The notes under the pieces are model-generated. The model saw nothing but the letters and a program-made list of their open reading frames with translations. It searched no databases and was not told where the DNA came from. A program made the translations under genes and the position numbers. A stretch of 64,000 nucleotides of DNA, taken from the IMG/VR virus record IMGVR_UViG_3300009370_001603, positions 1 through 64,000 of that record. The stretch is one strand, 5' to 3'. This stretch comes from a virus. This document shows, in pieces, positions 40,901-49,956 of the stretch (its first letter is position 1; each line of letters begins with the position of its first letter).

Positions 40901-42554
40901 AGGAATGGCTACCTTCCTCTTTATGCTCCAGAGCCATATTGTTGGGGAAGCCCACGCCGTCCGGACCCGCATATTTCAAGATATCCTTATCCGAACCATT
41001 ATTGTAGTCGTCGTTGAAGTAAAATTTTCTGTGAAATAATTTTTCCGCATTTATTGGACTAACCTGCGCCCCCTTATTTCCAACTCCATATGGGTAAAAG
41101 GGATTTGGTTTTCCGTTGCTTAACTTGATATCTTGCAGAATCGGGAAACCAAAGAAGTTCCCAGCATTTGTAATAAATTGTTGTATTTCCCATCTTCCCT
41201 TAAATATGGCTTCGTGGGTGACCTCGTCTGGTACCCCTGAGCCAAACTCAACGGGCATCCATACACCGTCCACCTCATGCAACAAAACGGTTTTGCCAAC
41301 CTCAAAGGACTTATCTGGATCTGGGTTGTACACCATTACGTGGGCCTTGGATATATCGGCTCCGCGACAGTGGGCTGGTTGAGCATAATTGGGTGTCCAT
41401 TGATATGGGTTGCCATTCTGCATCGTAATTGGCATCGCCTCTCCAGTTCCCATTTGGAGATAGTTTTCATCCATGCCCGCAAGCGAGTCGGCAGTAACTG
41501 AAGCGGCAAGAGCATCTATGTCTTCCGCCCCATTAGCGGTGCCAATCTTTTTTGTTACCTTCGCTATTATAGTCTTGCTACCACTCTGCCAACTATGCGT
41601 ATACTCATTGTAGTGCATAGCAACTTCTGCGGCCACCTTTTGGCCCTCATTGGTCTCATCTGGAGACGAGAGGTCACCATCTTTTTTAGAGCCATAAGGT
41701 CGCCCAGTGCTATCACTACGAATTCCAACCTTCTTTAATTCTGGTAAAGCGAAAAATGCTTTTTTCTCTGAGTCATTTAGAGTGTCTCTAAGATATAGAT
41801 TTATTGTGGTGTTCTCTACTTTGTGACAAGGCTCGCCAGAATGTGGTGTTAAATCAGCGTGTAGGGCTACCGGAATACTTAAGCATCCACTTCTGGATGT
41901 TTTAATATCATCAATAAACTCACGTCTGGCCAAGTCTACATCCGGCCAATCCTGTATTTTTGGTTTAGATATTTCCTTCAATCTTACCCAGTCATTCATC
42001 GCCACGACGTTCAGTATAAATTTCACCGTATGTGCTTGCGGAATAGTGTCGGGGCCAAACTCGTCGTGCAAGACAAGCTGTGGGTCTTCTCCCTCTTCCG
42101 CTGCGGCCTCAACTCTAAATCCGTCGAAGTCAGATATTTTCAGATCGTTATATTCAAAAGGCCCCCAAGGAATTTCCTCTCTGAGATCTGACCACTCCCA
42201 CCTATGCGCGCCATCTATTACTACAAAAGAACCCTTATTCTGATCTTCAAACCTCCAAGCTTCCATTTGTACGGTGTTGGACCCGAAGAAATCAGTTGTG
42301 CTTTCAGTTGCGTCTCTGAACGCAAAAATAGGGTGCGGGTCTATATTTGGACCAAAATTTCCTCGGTCTCTCCGCGTCCCGAACGGGGTAAGAAACAAGT
42401 CTCGAAGAGGATAATCCCCCTTCGGCCCCTTGGTGTGCCAAAAGTCATAAAGCGTGCCCGTTGTAAAATTGGTTAGATTTAGCTGCTTTAAGAAATCACT
42501 GCTGCTTGTAAACAGGTGAAAGTCTACGCCTAGCCCTTCTTTTCTATCGGTCAT
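37956..42554 (-). CDS. Large tail or fibre-associated protein
   Basis: A 1532-residue protein starting MTDRKEGLGVDFHLFTSSSDF, with AGGAG 7 bases upstream (gap of 13 bases from the previous gene). It has many aromatic-rich, Gly/Asp-rich segments and no transmembrane helix. No catalytic motif is seen. Around residues 1275-1345 a compact domain (VVLVNLGKDYKIGDKFKVDGF) resembles a repeated beta module, and a similar FKPYNKFTVNGKGFSAFVTKA segment lies near 1395-1415. Position in the tail cassette and size suggest a baseplate or fibre protein. Specific family not recognised. Confidence 0.55.
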   Translation of the reverse strand: MTDRKEGLGVDFHLFTSSSDFLKQLNLTNFTTGTLYDFWHTKGPKGDYPLRDLFLTPFGTRRDRGNFGPNIDPHPIFAFRDATESTTDFFGSNTVQMEAWRFEDQNKGSFVVIDGAHRWEWSDLREEIPWGPFEYNDLKISDFDGFRVEAAAEEGEDPQLVLHDEFGPDTIPQAHTVKFILNVVAMNDWVRLKEISKPKIQDWPDVDLARREFIDDIKTSRSGCLSIPVALHADLTPHSGEPCHKVENTTINLYLRDTLNDSEKKAFFALPELKKVGIRSDSTGRPYGSKKDGDLSSPDETNEGQKVAAEVAMHYNEYTHSWQSGSKTIIAKVTKKIGTANGAEDIDALAASVTADSLAGMDENYLQMGTGEAMPITMQNGNPYQWTPNYAQPAHCRGADISKAHVMVYNPDPDKSFEVGKTVLLHEVDGVWMPVEFGSGVPDEVTHEAIFKGRWEIQQFITNAGNFFGFPILQDIKLSNGKPNPFYPYGVGNKGAQVSPINAEKLFHRKFYFNDDYNNGSDKDILKYAGPDGVGFPNNMALEHKEEGSHSYFRQVTAFDYLEGQLGGTRGAKRSILRTKFGEWANGDLIEDGGASPDNTLYFGALFPDGWTATDMDDHNESGPQTLAQENRGWVGKAYGIAKTYWPNEGTYDEVLGGGFLLPKNTGEDDARNAHYEGGKQFIEGDEEFGINTGPVIALFNKFAVDGITDLTHMPADYALNASPSGNYGRPLMNMRAWSYFDNEVDLATLGTEQYNKWKEMFKNHCTAAIAHGRGMDEADIGTAHPLNEREFPGFLWNWLYREPKDGFPKDEDDNPLWDYTQSALDWRPVRANKIQFRPLCHELSVNDHGRVIPLMDGQGTGGSTVEGRSRKYNYVTGKMTQVGGAAQPECGFSKISRDRENSMVDAGDWRPSNKIYAENFSAGVDTTAFKADGTRRTDFDFNNHGIMYGRDYPYVGAIKYHKCNRFGDWTAGFAGWRLNMERVQGDESGFLTVGVIGSVCTVGAVQYVAFTTRNKIGSQSRFTGMAGQASATWLPTWGGTHANKYDQFGTTDLSVRIYQAHERENLIYDSRFFAVHHFNPGLGLADSIHHQANRRIPLFHGSNDFDNIFVDTDKDNHADCWVDVARTTVDHRTPSYVDFQEDCNIKESIEVGDGVPRRVPFSAKSQLALLGPSTWKDNGGDDIYSNAVEPQFGVYRRLISKEYWNVDPTRRGKLLPYNANRDVPQIPYFRFGENMPGFRVSFLTTNNVWARSEAMDNYDQLIGPIDKVLALETVSEEDGKVKLTPNPQNPEKVDVVLVNLGKDYKIGDKFKVDGFEKSEVTVMSTGNQGCINGLYFNVPCTNNTTFGDTPKKLSDLEKLGVDCNPDKLINLGINFVDPDDCDMTVDSVDEITSNTMGAAKFKPYNKFTVNGKGFSAFVTKATMKKMIITDHKPKIATLQDFAQLSMPADSSPGGSAGQSFLFGFIQGANNFIALTEGERIVQEDIDNPSPSGLYDCFFHFHNDTSHTIWNDNNMGPTHSVDQYIELEINPV

Positions 42555-42567
42555 ATTATTCTCCTAA

Positions 42568-45500
42568 TCATTCCGGTGGTCCTCTTCTATCTTCAGGTTT
42601 TTTCACGGGTGGCTCTGGAACCGCTGGGACATTTTGGTTTCCATCTCCTCGCCCTGTCACGAGAGTGATAAAATCGCCAATGTGGCCGGTTGCTACCTCT
42701 CCTGCATCTATAGCGAAATCCACTACATCCTCAGCCAAAGCCTGCATTTCAGCATACTGCTGGGCGTTAGTTTGTATCGTGCTATAACCCCTTTTAATTA
42801 AATCGTAGGCGCCCGTCGCGGCGTCTTCCCCTATGTTTATTAGCTCGCCAGTCAGGTCGTGCGGCTTTCCATTGTTCCAAGATGTACTAGCCTGTACGAA
42901 TAGATTGCTTTGCTCCATTTTTCCCTTTTCAAAATCTGAGAAGTGTTGGCCAGCTTGCTTTGCCCTATCAAGGAACTCTTGGCCGCCACCCTGTAGTACC
43001 GCCTCGTATAGATTTTTATTTGACAGTGCTTTTCCTAAACCCCGTCTAATCGCGTTGTTTCTCTGATCAGTTAATTTCTGCCTTTCCCTAACAACTTGAG
43101 CTATAGCGCCCTCTTTTTGTTTTTGCAGTTTACCAAAGCTTGAAGTATATAAATCCATCCTTACAGTAGTGCTAACCTCGCTAGCTGATATAGTCACGTC
43201 AATTGATGTTACTAATGGTCCACCAAGCTTTAACGCTTTAGCCAGACCAATTCCAGTCGGAGCTTGAGGTATAGCAAAGCCGCCACGCTCAGAAAATAGT
43301 AATAAACTATTAGAAAACTGAGCCTGTAAATAACCAGCGTCATTCATCAACTGATAACCACCAAAATTCCAAGGCACTAAGTTTTCATCTTTTACAAATT
43401 CAATTTTGCCACCTATATTTGTTACTCCGGGAGAAAGGGTTCCGGGGTCAATAGAGGCGTTAGACAACCACGGACCATAACATCTCTCCATTGACATTAA
43501 AGGTATGGCTACCATGTCGGGATAAACAGGAGATGGCGACGTAAATGACAATCTACTGTCCATTGACGCAACGCCAGCGTTCTGCATTGCCTTCTTCTGG
43601 GCCGCCCTAGCTTCATTGATTTCTCCAATGGTAAACCTTTGCAACTCCTCGCAGCTCGGTTCCATATCCCCATTAGTAATCTCAGCAGGTTCTTCAAAAC
43701 CTATGACACCCTTAACCACGTCTCGGGTCTGTATGCTATACATTGATGCTGTTTGGTAAGCAGAAAGCGGGCCGTCGCAATATCTTAAATCAACGGTGGG
43801 GGTAACCATCCCCGGTAAAGTAACCAGAGCATACACATGGTTTGAAGCTTGAAGAACTTTTCTTCCATCTACCAATTGTATAATATCCTTATCCATACCT
43901 ACTATGTCGCCCTCAAAACTTCCGTCATCAGACTTCTTATAAACTGGTACGCCATCAACAGCATTCGATTTCATGAAATCAGTTGTGTTTACACGTTTGT
44001 TCTTCTTTCCGTCGGCGGGGCTGAAAACTGGTAATACTTTTCTTATGACGCCGCTAGGAACCACGCAGCCAGCCTCGTTCTCTGGAGTGTCGGGATCATC
44101 TTCTAACGTTCTATTAATGATCTCCATCCTTGGAATGGGAACCACGGTTTTAAACCCACGGGCAAATACTTTTGTTGGAACATCTATAACCTGTGGGGGC
44201 ATATAAAACTCTTCATCCACGCTGCACCTTACGAAAGCTATAGACGGGTCTTGCCTATCTAAGAGTTTGTCATCTGCCAGCTTGGTCTGAATCTGAGCCA
44301 TCGTGAGGCTCTTGTCTGGATTTACGTTATCTAAATCCTCCAAGGCGTCTGGAATAATAAACCCATATTTATTTATGCTCTGTTGACTCAAGCTCTCTGC
44401 TGATATTTTTGAAAAATCATAAAGATGACTATTGTCAAACCTGACATAGCAAGACATGCGGTTTGCTGCCGTCATCATATTTGTGGGGTCTATGGGGGAT
44501 AGAGCATCCCTGATATCACGAGGAAAGCTCTTCTTACTTCTAGCCTTCTGACCAGCCCTCCAGCCAGCAGACTGGAAGCCTCTCAGGTTGTGGTCAACGA
44601 ACCCGCCCTGTGGTTCTGGTTTATAGTTATACTCCCACTTGTCTGCAAACGGGTTAAAGTTAACCTTTAAGGCTCCGTTGCCATAGCCGTACTTAAAATT
44701 CGCATCGCCAAATCTTTTCTCGTAATCTAAATAATGCTCAAAGGAGTCTCTAAAGGTCACACTGGACGATAGCGATCTAATAGTGGCAGACCATTCGGTG
44801 CCAGTAGCGTAGAATGCATTGGTTGCAGTTATTGGAAGTGGCTTGAATCCAAAGGGACCAGCTTTTATGCTATCATAATTACCGCGATAGTATTCTACCT
44901 CGTTTTGAAATTTTAAGTTTGTCTTATTGGGAATTTTAACCAAGAATTTTTTGCCCAAGTTTTCTGACGCCACCTTCTTAACGAAATCATAAACCTTTCT
45001 GGCGTTTGCCTGCCCCTCTTTCGCTAATCTCGAAACATTTTTTATCAGCTTTTTGTTGTTACCTATGGTATCTTTAATCTCGGCAATTAAAAGCTTATCA
45101 GCCGCATCTGCATCCTTTAACTGTTCTTCAATATCCTTTACATATCTTTTGGCTTCAGAAAGAGCTAAATATAGATTTGCGTGCGTGGCCGCGAAAGTAG
45201 CTTTTGCAAGTATGTCATTCGAGTAAGCCCTCTTAAATTGAATCCACTTTTTATTTATACTCTTTTCTATCTTTTTTATTTCTATAAGAGCATCTTCTTT
45301 TATCATGTCAAAGTATGGGCCGTTTGTATCTAATTTATCCTTCAGTCTTTCTAGATTGCTAGTTAAAGCTGTTTGCGCCCCAACGACCCCTGCCATACCA
45401 GCTCTCGCAACACCAATTTTTTCCGCCCTCTTATAATATAATGGGTACCCAAATGGCGGAGCGCAAGGGCTAGCTGGATATCCATCCTTACCCAAATAGT

Positions 45501-47562
45501 TTTTATCGGATCTCCAGACACACCTTGGAACTGAAACGCCATACTTGCCATCATAAACAACTTTAAGCATTTCTGTTAACTCTGTGCCAAGGCCCAGATC
45601 TTCAATTTCTGTTAAAACGTCGGCTGGAATATGAGAATCAAAAAGTTTTTGTGGGCCATCAAGCCTCTTCATCCACTGTTCATCATATTGCAGGAGAAAG
45701 TTTTCCCACTGCTCATAAGAGACTAAAGCTGCCCTTAATTCAATTTCAGTTGCGACATAATAGTTGCCCACACCATAGGCGTTGAGACCAGTAGAATCTA
45801 GTAGAATTTGTTGATAGGAGCCAAACCCTTTGGGTATAGTGACCGCCTTCTCAGACCCTAGAAATCCATAAAAAGGTAGAACCTGTTGTTTTAACATGGT
45901 TTCTAGAGACCATTTATCTCTTTCAAGCTTATTAAGTCTATTTCTATGTCCGTTTTTTTGCTTTCTAAGTTCAACATCATTTCTATCTTTATTAGCCGTA
46001 AAATAATACATGTTGGTTTCTTGACCGCCAACAACAAACTTATCAGTAGTTACATTTGAAAGTTCATATCCAAGATCTTGGTTCTTTACTTCGACATTGC
46101 TTTGTGCAAGAAAGTCTAAGTAGGATTTAATAGCCCCATATGTTGGAGGTCTCCTTTTATCAATAGCATCTACCCTAATAATACCCGCTATCATTTGTGA
46201 TCTCTTCTCCGGATAGGTATTGATTATCTGACTGTTATAATCATAGAGAGTTTTACATGCGGGATGGTTAATCACCGGCAGCAGGGTAACAAAGAGATCA
46301 TGGCTTATAATATCACATAATTCTTGAGCCAATGCAAGTAGATCTATTTGGTCAAACTCCAAGAAATAAGCTGGGGGTATGAGGTCGGTCGGTATGCCAC
46401 CAAAATCAACTACATATTTATATCCCCTAAAATCTATTGGGCCGCCATATCCGGCTTGCTCGTACTCAGTCGGAAGGAATCCATTATAGTTCATCAAAGC
46501 CGCCAAGCCGTCTTTTACCCTATACCAAGGCATACCCCTTTCGCTTCTACGGGCAAAGCCTTGTCCTGTAATTGGGAACTTGTTACCAAGGGTATCTTTT
46601 AGCGCTGAACTCGAATCCGCGCTGAAGAATGTCCCCGCGTAATTAGCAGGTGGAAAGTGGTAGTTATCATCTCCAACAAAGCCAAATTTCCCAGTAGCCG
46701 GATCTACAATCTTACCCACGGGATTCTTGCTCAGGGAAGCTTGGTTGAGAGCAGTAACCAAAGGCTCGCTGGGATCATGCTCTAAAAAGCCAAAAACATT
46801 AAGTAAGTTTTTATTATTAAACGTTGTTCCGGCATAATTATTCAATAGCACCGTGGCATTTGATAGTATCTCTCTAGGGTCTTTAACCTGTAGTGAGTAT
46901 AAGGGGGCGCCGCCCGGACCCCTATTCTGCGTATAGCTTTGCAAGATGCCACCAAAAGATAGATGGTCTTTACCTCTCCATACCGTATCGTTATTCCAAA
47001 GCGCGCTTTTGTTCACCCATGTGTTTTTTTGGTTGCTCTCGCCCTTATTGGTAATCTCTCTCAGGTAGTGGTATTCTCCGGGAACTCTTTCTATTTCTCC
47101 ATTTGTGGTCACTTCTGGGAAATCTGAGGGCGCCCCTAATGTACTATGCCCGTAAGTATCATCAAAGGTTTTCCTCCAAGCCTGTTCAATTGTGGCTGGA
47201 TTTCCACCAAATTTAAAGTAAACAGGTGTTCCAACAATTGGCGGTCTGAAATGGTCTGCATCGCCATTATGATATGGATCATCACCGCTTCCCAGCAGGG
47301 TGCGATCAGAAAAATTGAACTCATCATTAACTAGATCAACTGACAGTGTAGACACACTATCTCCGAACCCAGCCGATAGACTAAAGTTTCTAATGGAGGC
47401 CCCAAGAAAAGTTTGCTGAGGAAATCCCTCTGCGCCTTCCTTCCAGCCCGCATCAGACAGGGAGCCGTTTATGCCCTGAGTCAAGACGGGTTGCGACGGC
47501 CAGTCGGTGCCAAAATGACCGCTGGGTGCAAACATGCCTAATAATTCTGAAGATTCAGCCAT
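42568..47562 (-). CDS. Large baseplate or tail-hub-like protein
   Basis: A 1664-residue protein. The N-terminal part (IRNFSLSAGFGDSVSTLSVDLVND at about residues 57-80, then GTPVYFKFG near 110) is a pattern I associate with large baseplate proteins of uncultured phages. YSLQVKDPREILSNATVLLNNYAG near 223-246 follows. A long coiled coil lies at about residues 730-880 (KLDTNGPY...KNVSRLAKEG). The C-terminal tail is Pro-rich (VPAVPEPPVKKPEDRRGPPE). AAGGAAGG is the ribosome site. No enzymatic motif. The hub or baseplate label is inference from location and pattern. Confidence 0.55.
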   Translation of the reverse strand: MAESSELLGMFAPSGHFGTDWPSQPVLTQGINGSLSDAGWKEGAEGFPQQTFLGASIRNFSLSAGFGDSVSTLSVDLVNDEFNFSDRTLLGSGDDPYHNGDADHFRPPIVGTPVYFKFGGNPATIEQAWRKTFDDTYGHSTLGAPSDFPEVTTNGEIERVPGEYHYLREITNKGESNQKNTWVNKSALWNNDTVWRGKDHLSFGGILQSYTQNRGPGGAPLYSLQVKDPREILSNATVLLNNYAGTTFNNKNLLNVFGFLEHDPSEPLVTALNQASLSKNPVGKIVDPATGKFGFVGDDNYHFPPANYAGTFFSADSSSALKDTLGNKFPITGQGFARRSERGMPWYRVKDGLAALMNYNGFLPTEYEQAGYGGPIDFRGYKYVVDFGGIPTDLIPPAYFLEFDQIDLLALAQELCDIISHDLFVTLLPVINHPACKTLYDYNSQIINTYPEKRSQMIAGIIRVDAIDKRRPPTYGAIKSYLDFLAQSNVEVKNQDLGYELSNVTTDKFVVGGQETNMYYFTANKDRNDVELRKQKNGHRNRLNKLERDKWSLETMLKQQVLPFYGFLGSEKAVTIPKGFGSYQQILLDSTGLNAYGVGNYYVATEIELRAALVSYEQWENFLLQYDEQWMKRLDGPQKLFDSHIPADVLTEIEDLGLGTELTEMLKVVYDGKYGVSVPRCVWRSDKNYLGKDGYPASPCAPPFGYPLYYKRAEKIGVARAGMAGVVGAQTALTSNLERLKDKLDTNGPYFDMIKEDALIEIKKIEKSINKKWIQFKRAYSNDILAKATFAATHANLYLALSEAKRYVKDIEEQLKDADAADKLLIAEIKDTIGNNKKLIKNVSRLAKEGQANARKVYDFVKKVASENLGKKFLVKIPNKTNLKFQNEVEYYRGNYDSIKAGPFGFKPLPITATNAFYATGTEWSATIRSLSSSVTFRDSFEHYLDYEKRFGDANFKYGYGNGALKVNFNPFADKWEYNYKPEPQGGFVDHNLRGFQSAGWRAGQKARSKKSFPRDIRDALSPIDPTNMMTAANRMSCYVRFDNSHLYDFSKISAESLSQQSINKYGFIIPDALEDLDNVNPDKSLTMAQIQTKLADDKLLDRQDPSIAFVRCSVDEEFYMPPQVIDVPTKVFARGFKTVVPIPRMEIINRTLEDDPDTPENEAGCVVPSGVIRKVLPVFSPADGKKNKRVNTTDFMKSNAVDGVPVYKKSDDGSFEGDIVGMDKDIIQLVDGRKVLQASNHVYALVTLPGMVTPTVDLRYCDGPLSAYQTASMYSIQTRDVVKGVIGFEEPAEITNGDMEPSCEELQRFTIGEINEARAAQKKAMQNAGVASMDSRLSFTSPSPVYPDMVAIPLMSMERCYGPWLSNASIDPGTLSPGVTNIGGKIEFVKDENLVPWNFGGYQLMNDAGYLQAQFSNSLLLFSERGGFAIPQAPTGIGLAKALKLGGPLVTSIDVTISASEVSTTVRMDLYTSSFGKLQKQKEGAIAQVVRERQKLTDQRNNAIRRGLGKALSNKNLYEAVLQGGGQEFLDRAKQAGQHFSDFEKGKMEQSNLFVQASTSWNNGKPHDLTGELINIGEDAATGAYDLIKRGYSTIQTNAQQYAEMQALAEDVVDFAIDAGEVATGHIGDFITLVTGRGDGNQNVPAVPEPPVKKPEDRRGPPE

Positions 47563-47572
47563 GATTCCTTCC

Positions 47573-48112
47573 TTAGTATGGATACGGATAATACGGTGTG
47601 GCTATAACATAGTCCGAAACATAAGGTACTACAAAATATACTGGGGGTTGTGAATCGTGTCCGTGGTGAATAAACGGTTGAAACAGATTAAAATCTATTG
47701 CAACGTACTTGGTTCCCCTGTTGCTAAACTGTCCTACAGAGCCATCAAAATGAAAAATACCAGTTTGCTCTGCGTTGAGTGTTGTGTCAACATCTGCGCC
47801 AAACGTTTTGTACAGACCGGAAACAGCCCACCACTCTGGGCTATACGGCGAATCTGCAACCGCTGAAACAGAGCTGGGCGATGGGAAGGGGAAATTTATA
47901 CCACTCGGCCCATTCGCGCCCAATATATTCTCGTGGTGTTGTGAATAATCAAAAAAGTGAGCTTCTGAGGACGGCATTACAACTCCGCTCACGAAGTTTG
48001 CCTTTAAAAACTCCTCACTCAAGGGTGTTGCGGGGTCACAGTAACGATACTCTGGAAACCCCTGCTCGTCCTCTCGGATTTTTTCACAGTCTTCATTGGG
48101 ATCTACAGGCAT
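47573..48112 (-). CDS. Hypothetical structural protein
   Basis: A 179-residue protein starting MPVDPNEDCEKIREDEQG, mostly polar then rich in Tyr, Pro and His at the C terminus (IHHGHDSQPPVYF, TPYYPYPY). It lies between two large tail proteins with gaps of 10 and 2 bases. No ribosome site is obvious, so translation may be coupled to the upstream gene. No family recognised. Confidence 0.5.
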   Translation of the reverse strand: MPVDPNEDCEKIREDEQGFPEYRYCDPATPLSEEFLKANFVSGVVMPSSEAHFFDYSQHHENILGANGPSGINFPFPSPSSVSAVADSPYSPEWWAVSGLYKTFGADVDTTLNAEQTGIFHFDGSVGQFSNRGTKYVAIDFNLFQPFIHHGHDSQPPVYFVVPYVSDYVIATPYYPYPY

Positions 48113-48114
48113 AT

Positions 48115-49956
48115 TTATCTGTCCAGTTCATACGTAAATGATACATTAAAACTATAGGTTCCGGCCTTTGGGTTCCAGCTTTCTGACGGGGGAGAAATGA
48201 AACACTTTCTAATTCCGGGTTCCTGTTGGGGGCTTACTTCTTTTAGTAATTTTGCCAACTGGGTGGCTGTAGGCTCTACAACGCTAGGTTTTTTAAGCAT
48301 GATTGGATCTCTACCCGACCCATATGGGATTTTAGTATAGTCCATAACTAAATTTATTGAAACATCCCTTTTATGCTCAGTTCTACCTCCAATGTACTGT
48401 AATACCGGCCCTGTTTTTCTTCCCAGTACGGGAATGACAGCAAACACGTCTCCGGGATAAGTATCGTTTACTTGAATACTTTCCGTTATAGCCCCTGATA
48501 TTATATTAGTCGGCCTATTATCAAACGCCAAGCTATAAGTCAGGTTACCGGTAAATTTATTTGCCCCTATACTCACGCTGGCAGGCTGTGAATTAAGGCC
48601 AACGGCAACCATGTTGTTCGCACGCTTATAAACATGGCTACCAACGCCAAAGAATCCAGAATTTGTTATTTCATTATATTTACTTAGTGCATTATCATAA
48701 GCGTTAACTCCAGACTGAAGGGGATTAATAATTGAGCTGCCGTCCAATCCTCCATGAAAAGTACCGCTTGGGCTAAACGTTGAAAGACCTTTTATGGTGC
48801 CGTCTACCGACACCTGTACAAAAGGACTGTTGTTTGATGAGCTAACCTTTAAATTGAAATTCTCGTAGGCAACACCGCTGGATAGAAACCAGTTCTCAGT
48901 AACAGAAAATGTTCCAGCGGATTCGCTTACGTTTTCCGTTCTTACTAGGTTAAATCCACCATATTTATCGACGAGATTTAGAGTTCCGCTACCGATTTTT
49001 CCAAATACATTTGGGTATCCTTTTGCGCCATCGCTAAAGAGTCGATTGGTTACGAACTTCTTCGCAGACTCCCAAGCCGGAATTTTTGTCGGCGCTGTCC
49101 CCTCGGGATCTTTATGCATGTAATGCGTCTTACCGGCGGCATTAATAGTGTGAGATATCCTGTAACCTCTGGGGGCGACAGTGCCATCCCCCAAATTTAC
49201 CTCTGCTGACGATCCTCCGTCGTCCACTTGGACGGCCCAGCTTTCAGAAAAACTTTTAATAAAGGCGCCACTTAGTGCGACAACTAGGTCTTCATTAGAA
49301 ACTAGTTGAACTTCTCTGGGGTGTTTCCTATCCGAATCCCCGCTACCAATCGGAATCAATGTTCCATCTAAGTCTGGTCTAATTCCGGCAGCCTCTTGGT
49401 GTAGCAGAACATCCGCTTCCAGATTAATAGTAAAATCAGATTTATTTGTATAAGTACCCTCACTGAAGTTAATGCTAACCACCCTTGGGTAGCATATAAC
49501 TGCGGGTATGTCTTCTCTAACGTCCGTAATTTCAAGTCTTTGACCGTCTTGTGCGAACAAGGCCTTCAACGATCTCTGTTTAGATAGAATGGCTGAAGCT
49601 AGGTTCTCTTGAGGAACCTGCTGTCTAGGGGGTTTATTTATGCCGGTGTGAGACCTGTTGCTATCAAACGCTCCATAGGGGCCGATATGTGCTGGCACGG
49701 GGCTAGTTCCAGCCCAAAACGGATAAGGGCCATCTTTAACAGAAGTCCTTCCCGCCTGCCCGTCTGCAACGTGGTCAAGCGCATACGGAGATCCCTCATC
49801 CGGTAATAATGTACCAGTTAAAGTTATTGTATAAGTGACACCAAACGCTTCCCCAGCTCCATTTTTTAGTATATTTGTATTAATACTAACTAGCGGAGTT
49901 GGACGTATAGTACACTCTTGAGATGAGTCATTCTGATATCTGATTCTGATAGGCAT
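48115..49956 (-). CDS. Tail or baseplate protein
   Basis: A 613-residue protein whose N terminus (MPIRIRYQNDSSQE...VTYTITLTGTLLPDEG) and later segment (PAVICYPRVVSINFSEGTYTNKSDFTINLEADVLLH, about residues 150-185) follow a beta-rich pattern seen in phage tail proteins. SLKALFAQDGQRLEI near 129 belongs to the same pattern. The start overlaps the stop of the giant protein gene as TAATG, so the two are coupled. Function as a tail-tube-end or baseplate component is inferred from context. Confidence 0.55.
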   Translation of the reverse strand: MPIRIRYQNDSSQECTIRPTPLVSINTNILKNGAGEAFGVTYTITLTGTLLPDEGSPYALDHVADGQAGRTSVKDGPYPFWAGTSPVPAHIGPYGAFDSNRSHTGINKPPRQQVPQENLASAILSKQRSLKALFAQDGQRLEITDVREDIPAVICYPRVVSINFSEGTYTNKSDFTINLEADVLLHQEAAGIRPDLDGTLIPIGSGDSDRKHPREVQLVSNEDLVVALSGAFIKSFSESWAVQVDDGGSSAEVNLGDGTVAPRGYRISHTINAAGKTHYMHKDPEGTAPTKIPAWESAKKFVTNRLFSDGAKGYPNVFGKIGSGTLNLVDKYGGFNLVRTENVSESAGTFSVTENWFLSSGVAYENFNLKVSSSNNSPFVQVSVDGTIKGLSTFSPSGTFHGGLDGSSIINPLQSGVNAYDNALSKYNEITNSGFFGVGSHVYKRANNMVAVGLNSQPASVSIGANKFTGNLTYSLAFDNRPTNIISGAITESIQVNDTYPGDVFAVIPVLGRKTGPVLQYIGGRTEHKRDVSINLVMDYTKIPYGSGRDPIMLKKPSVVEPTATQLAKLLKEVSPQQEPGIRKCFISPPSESWNPKAGTYSFNVSFTYELDR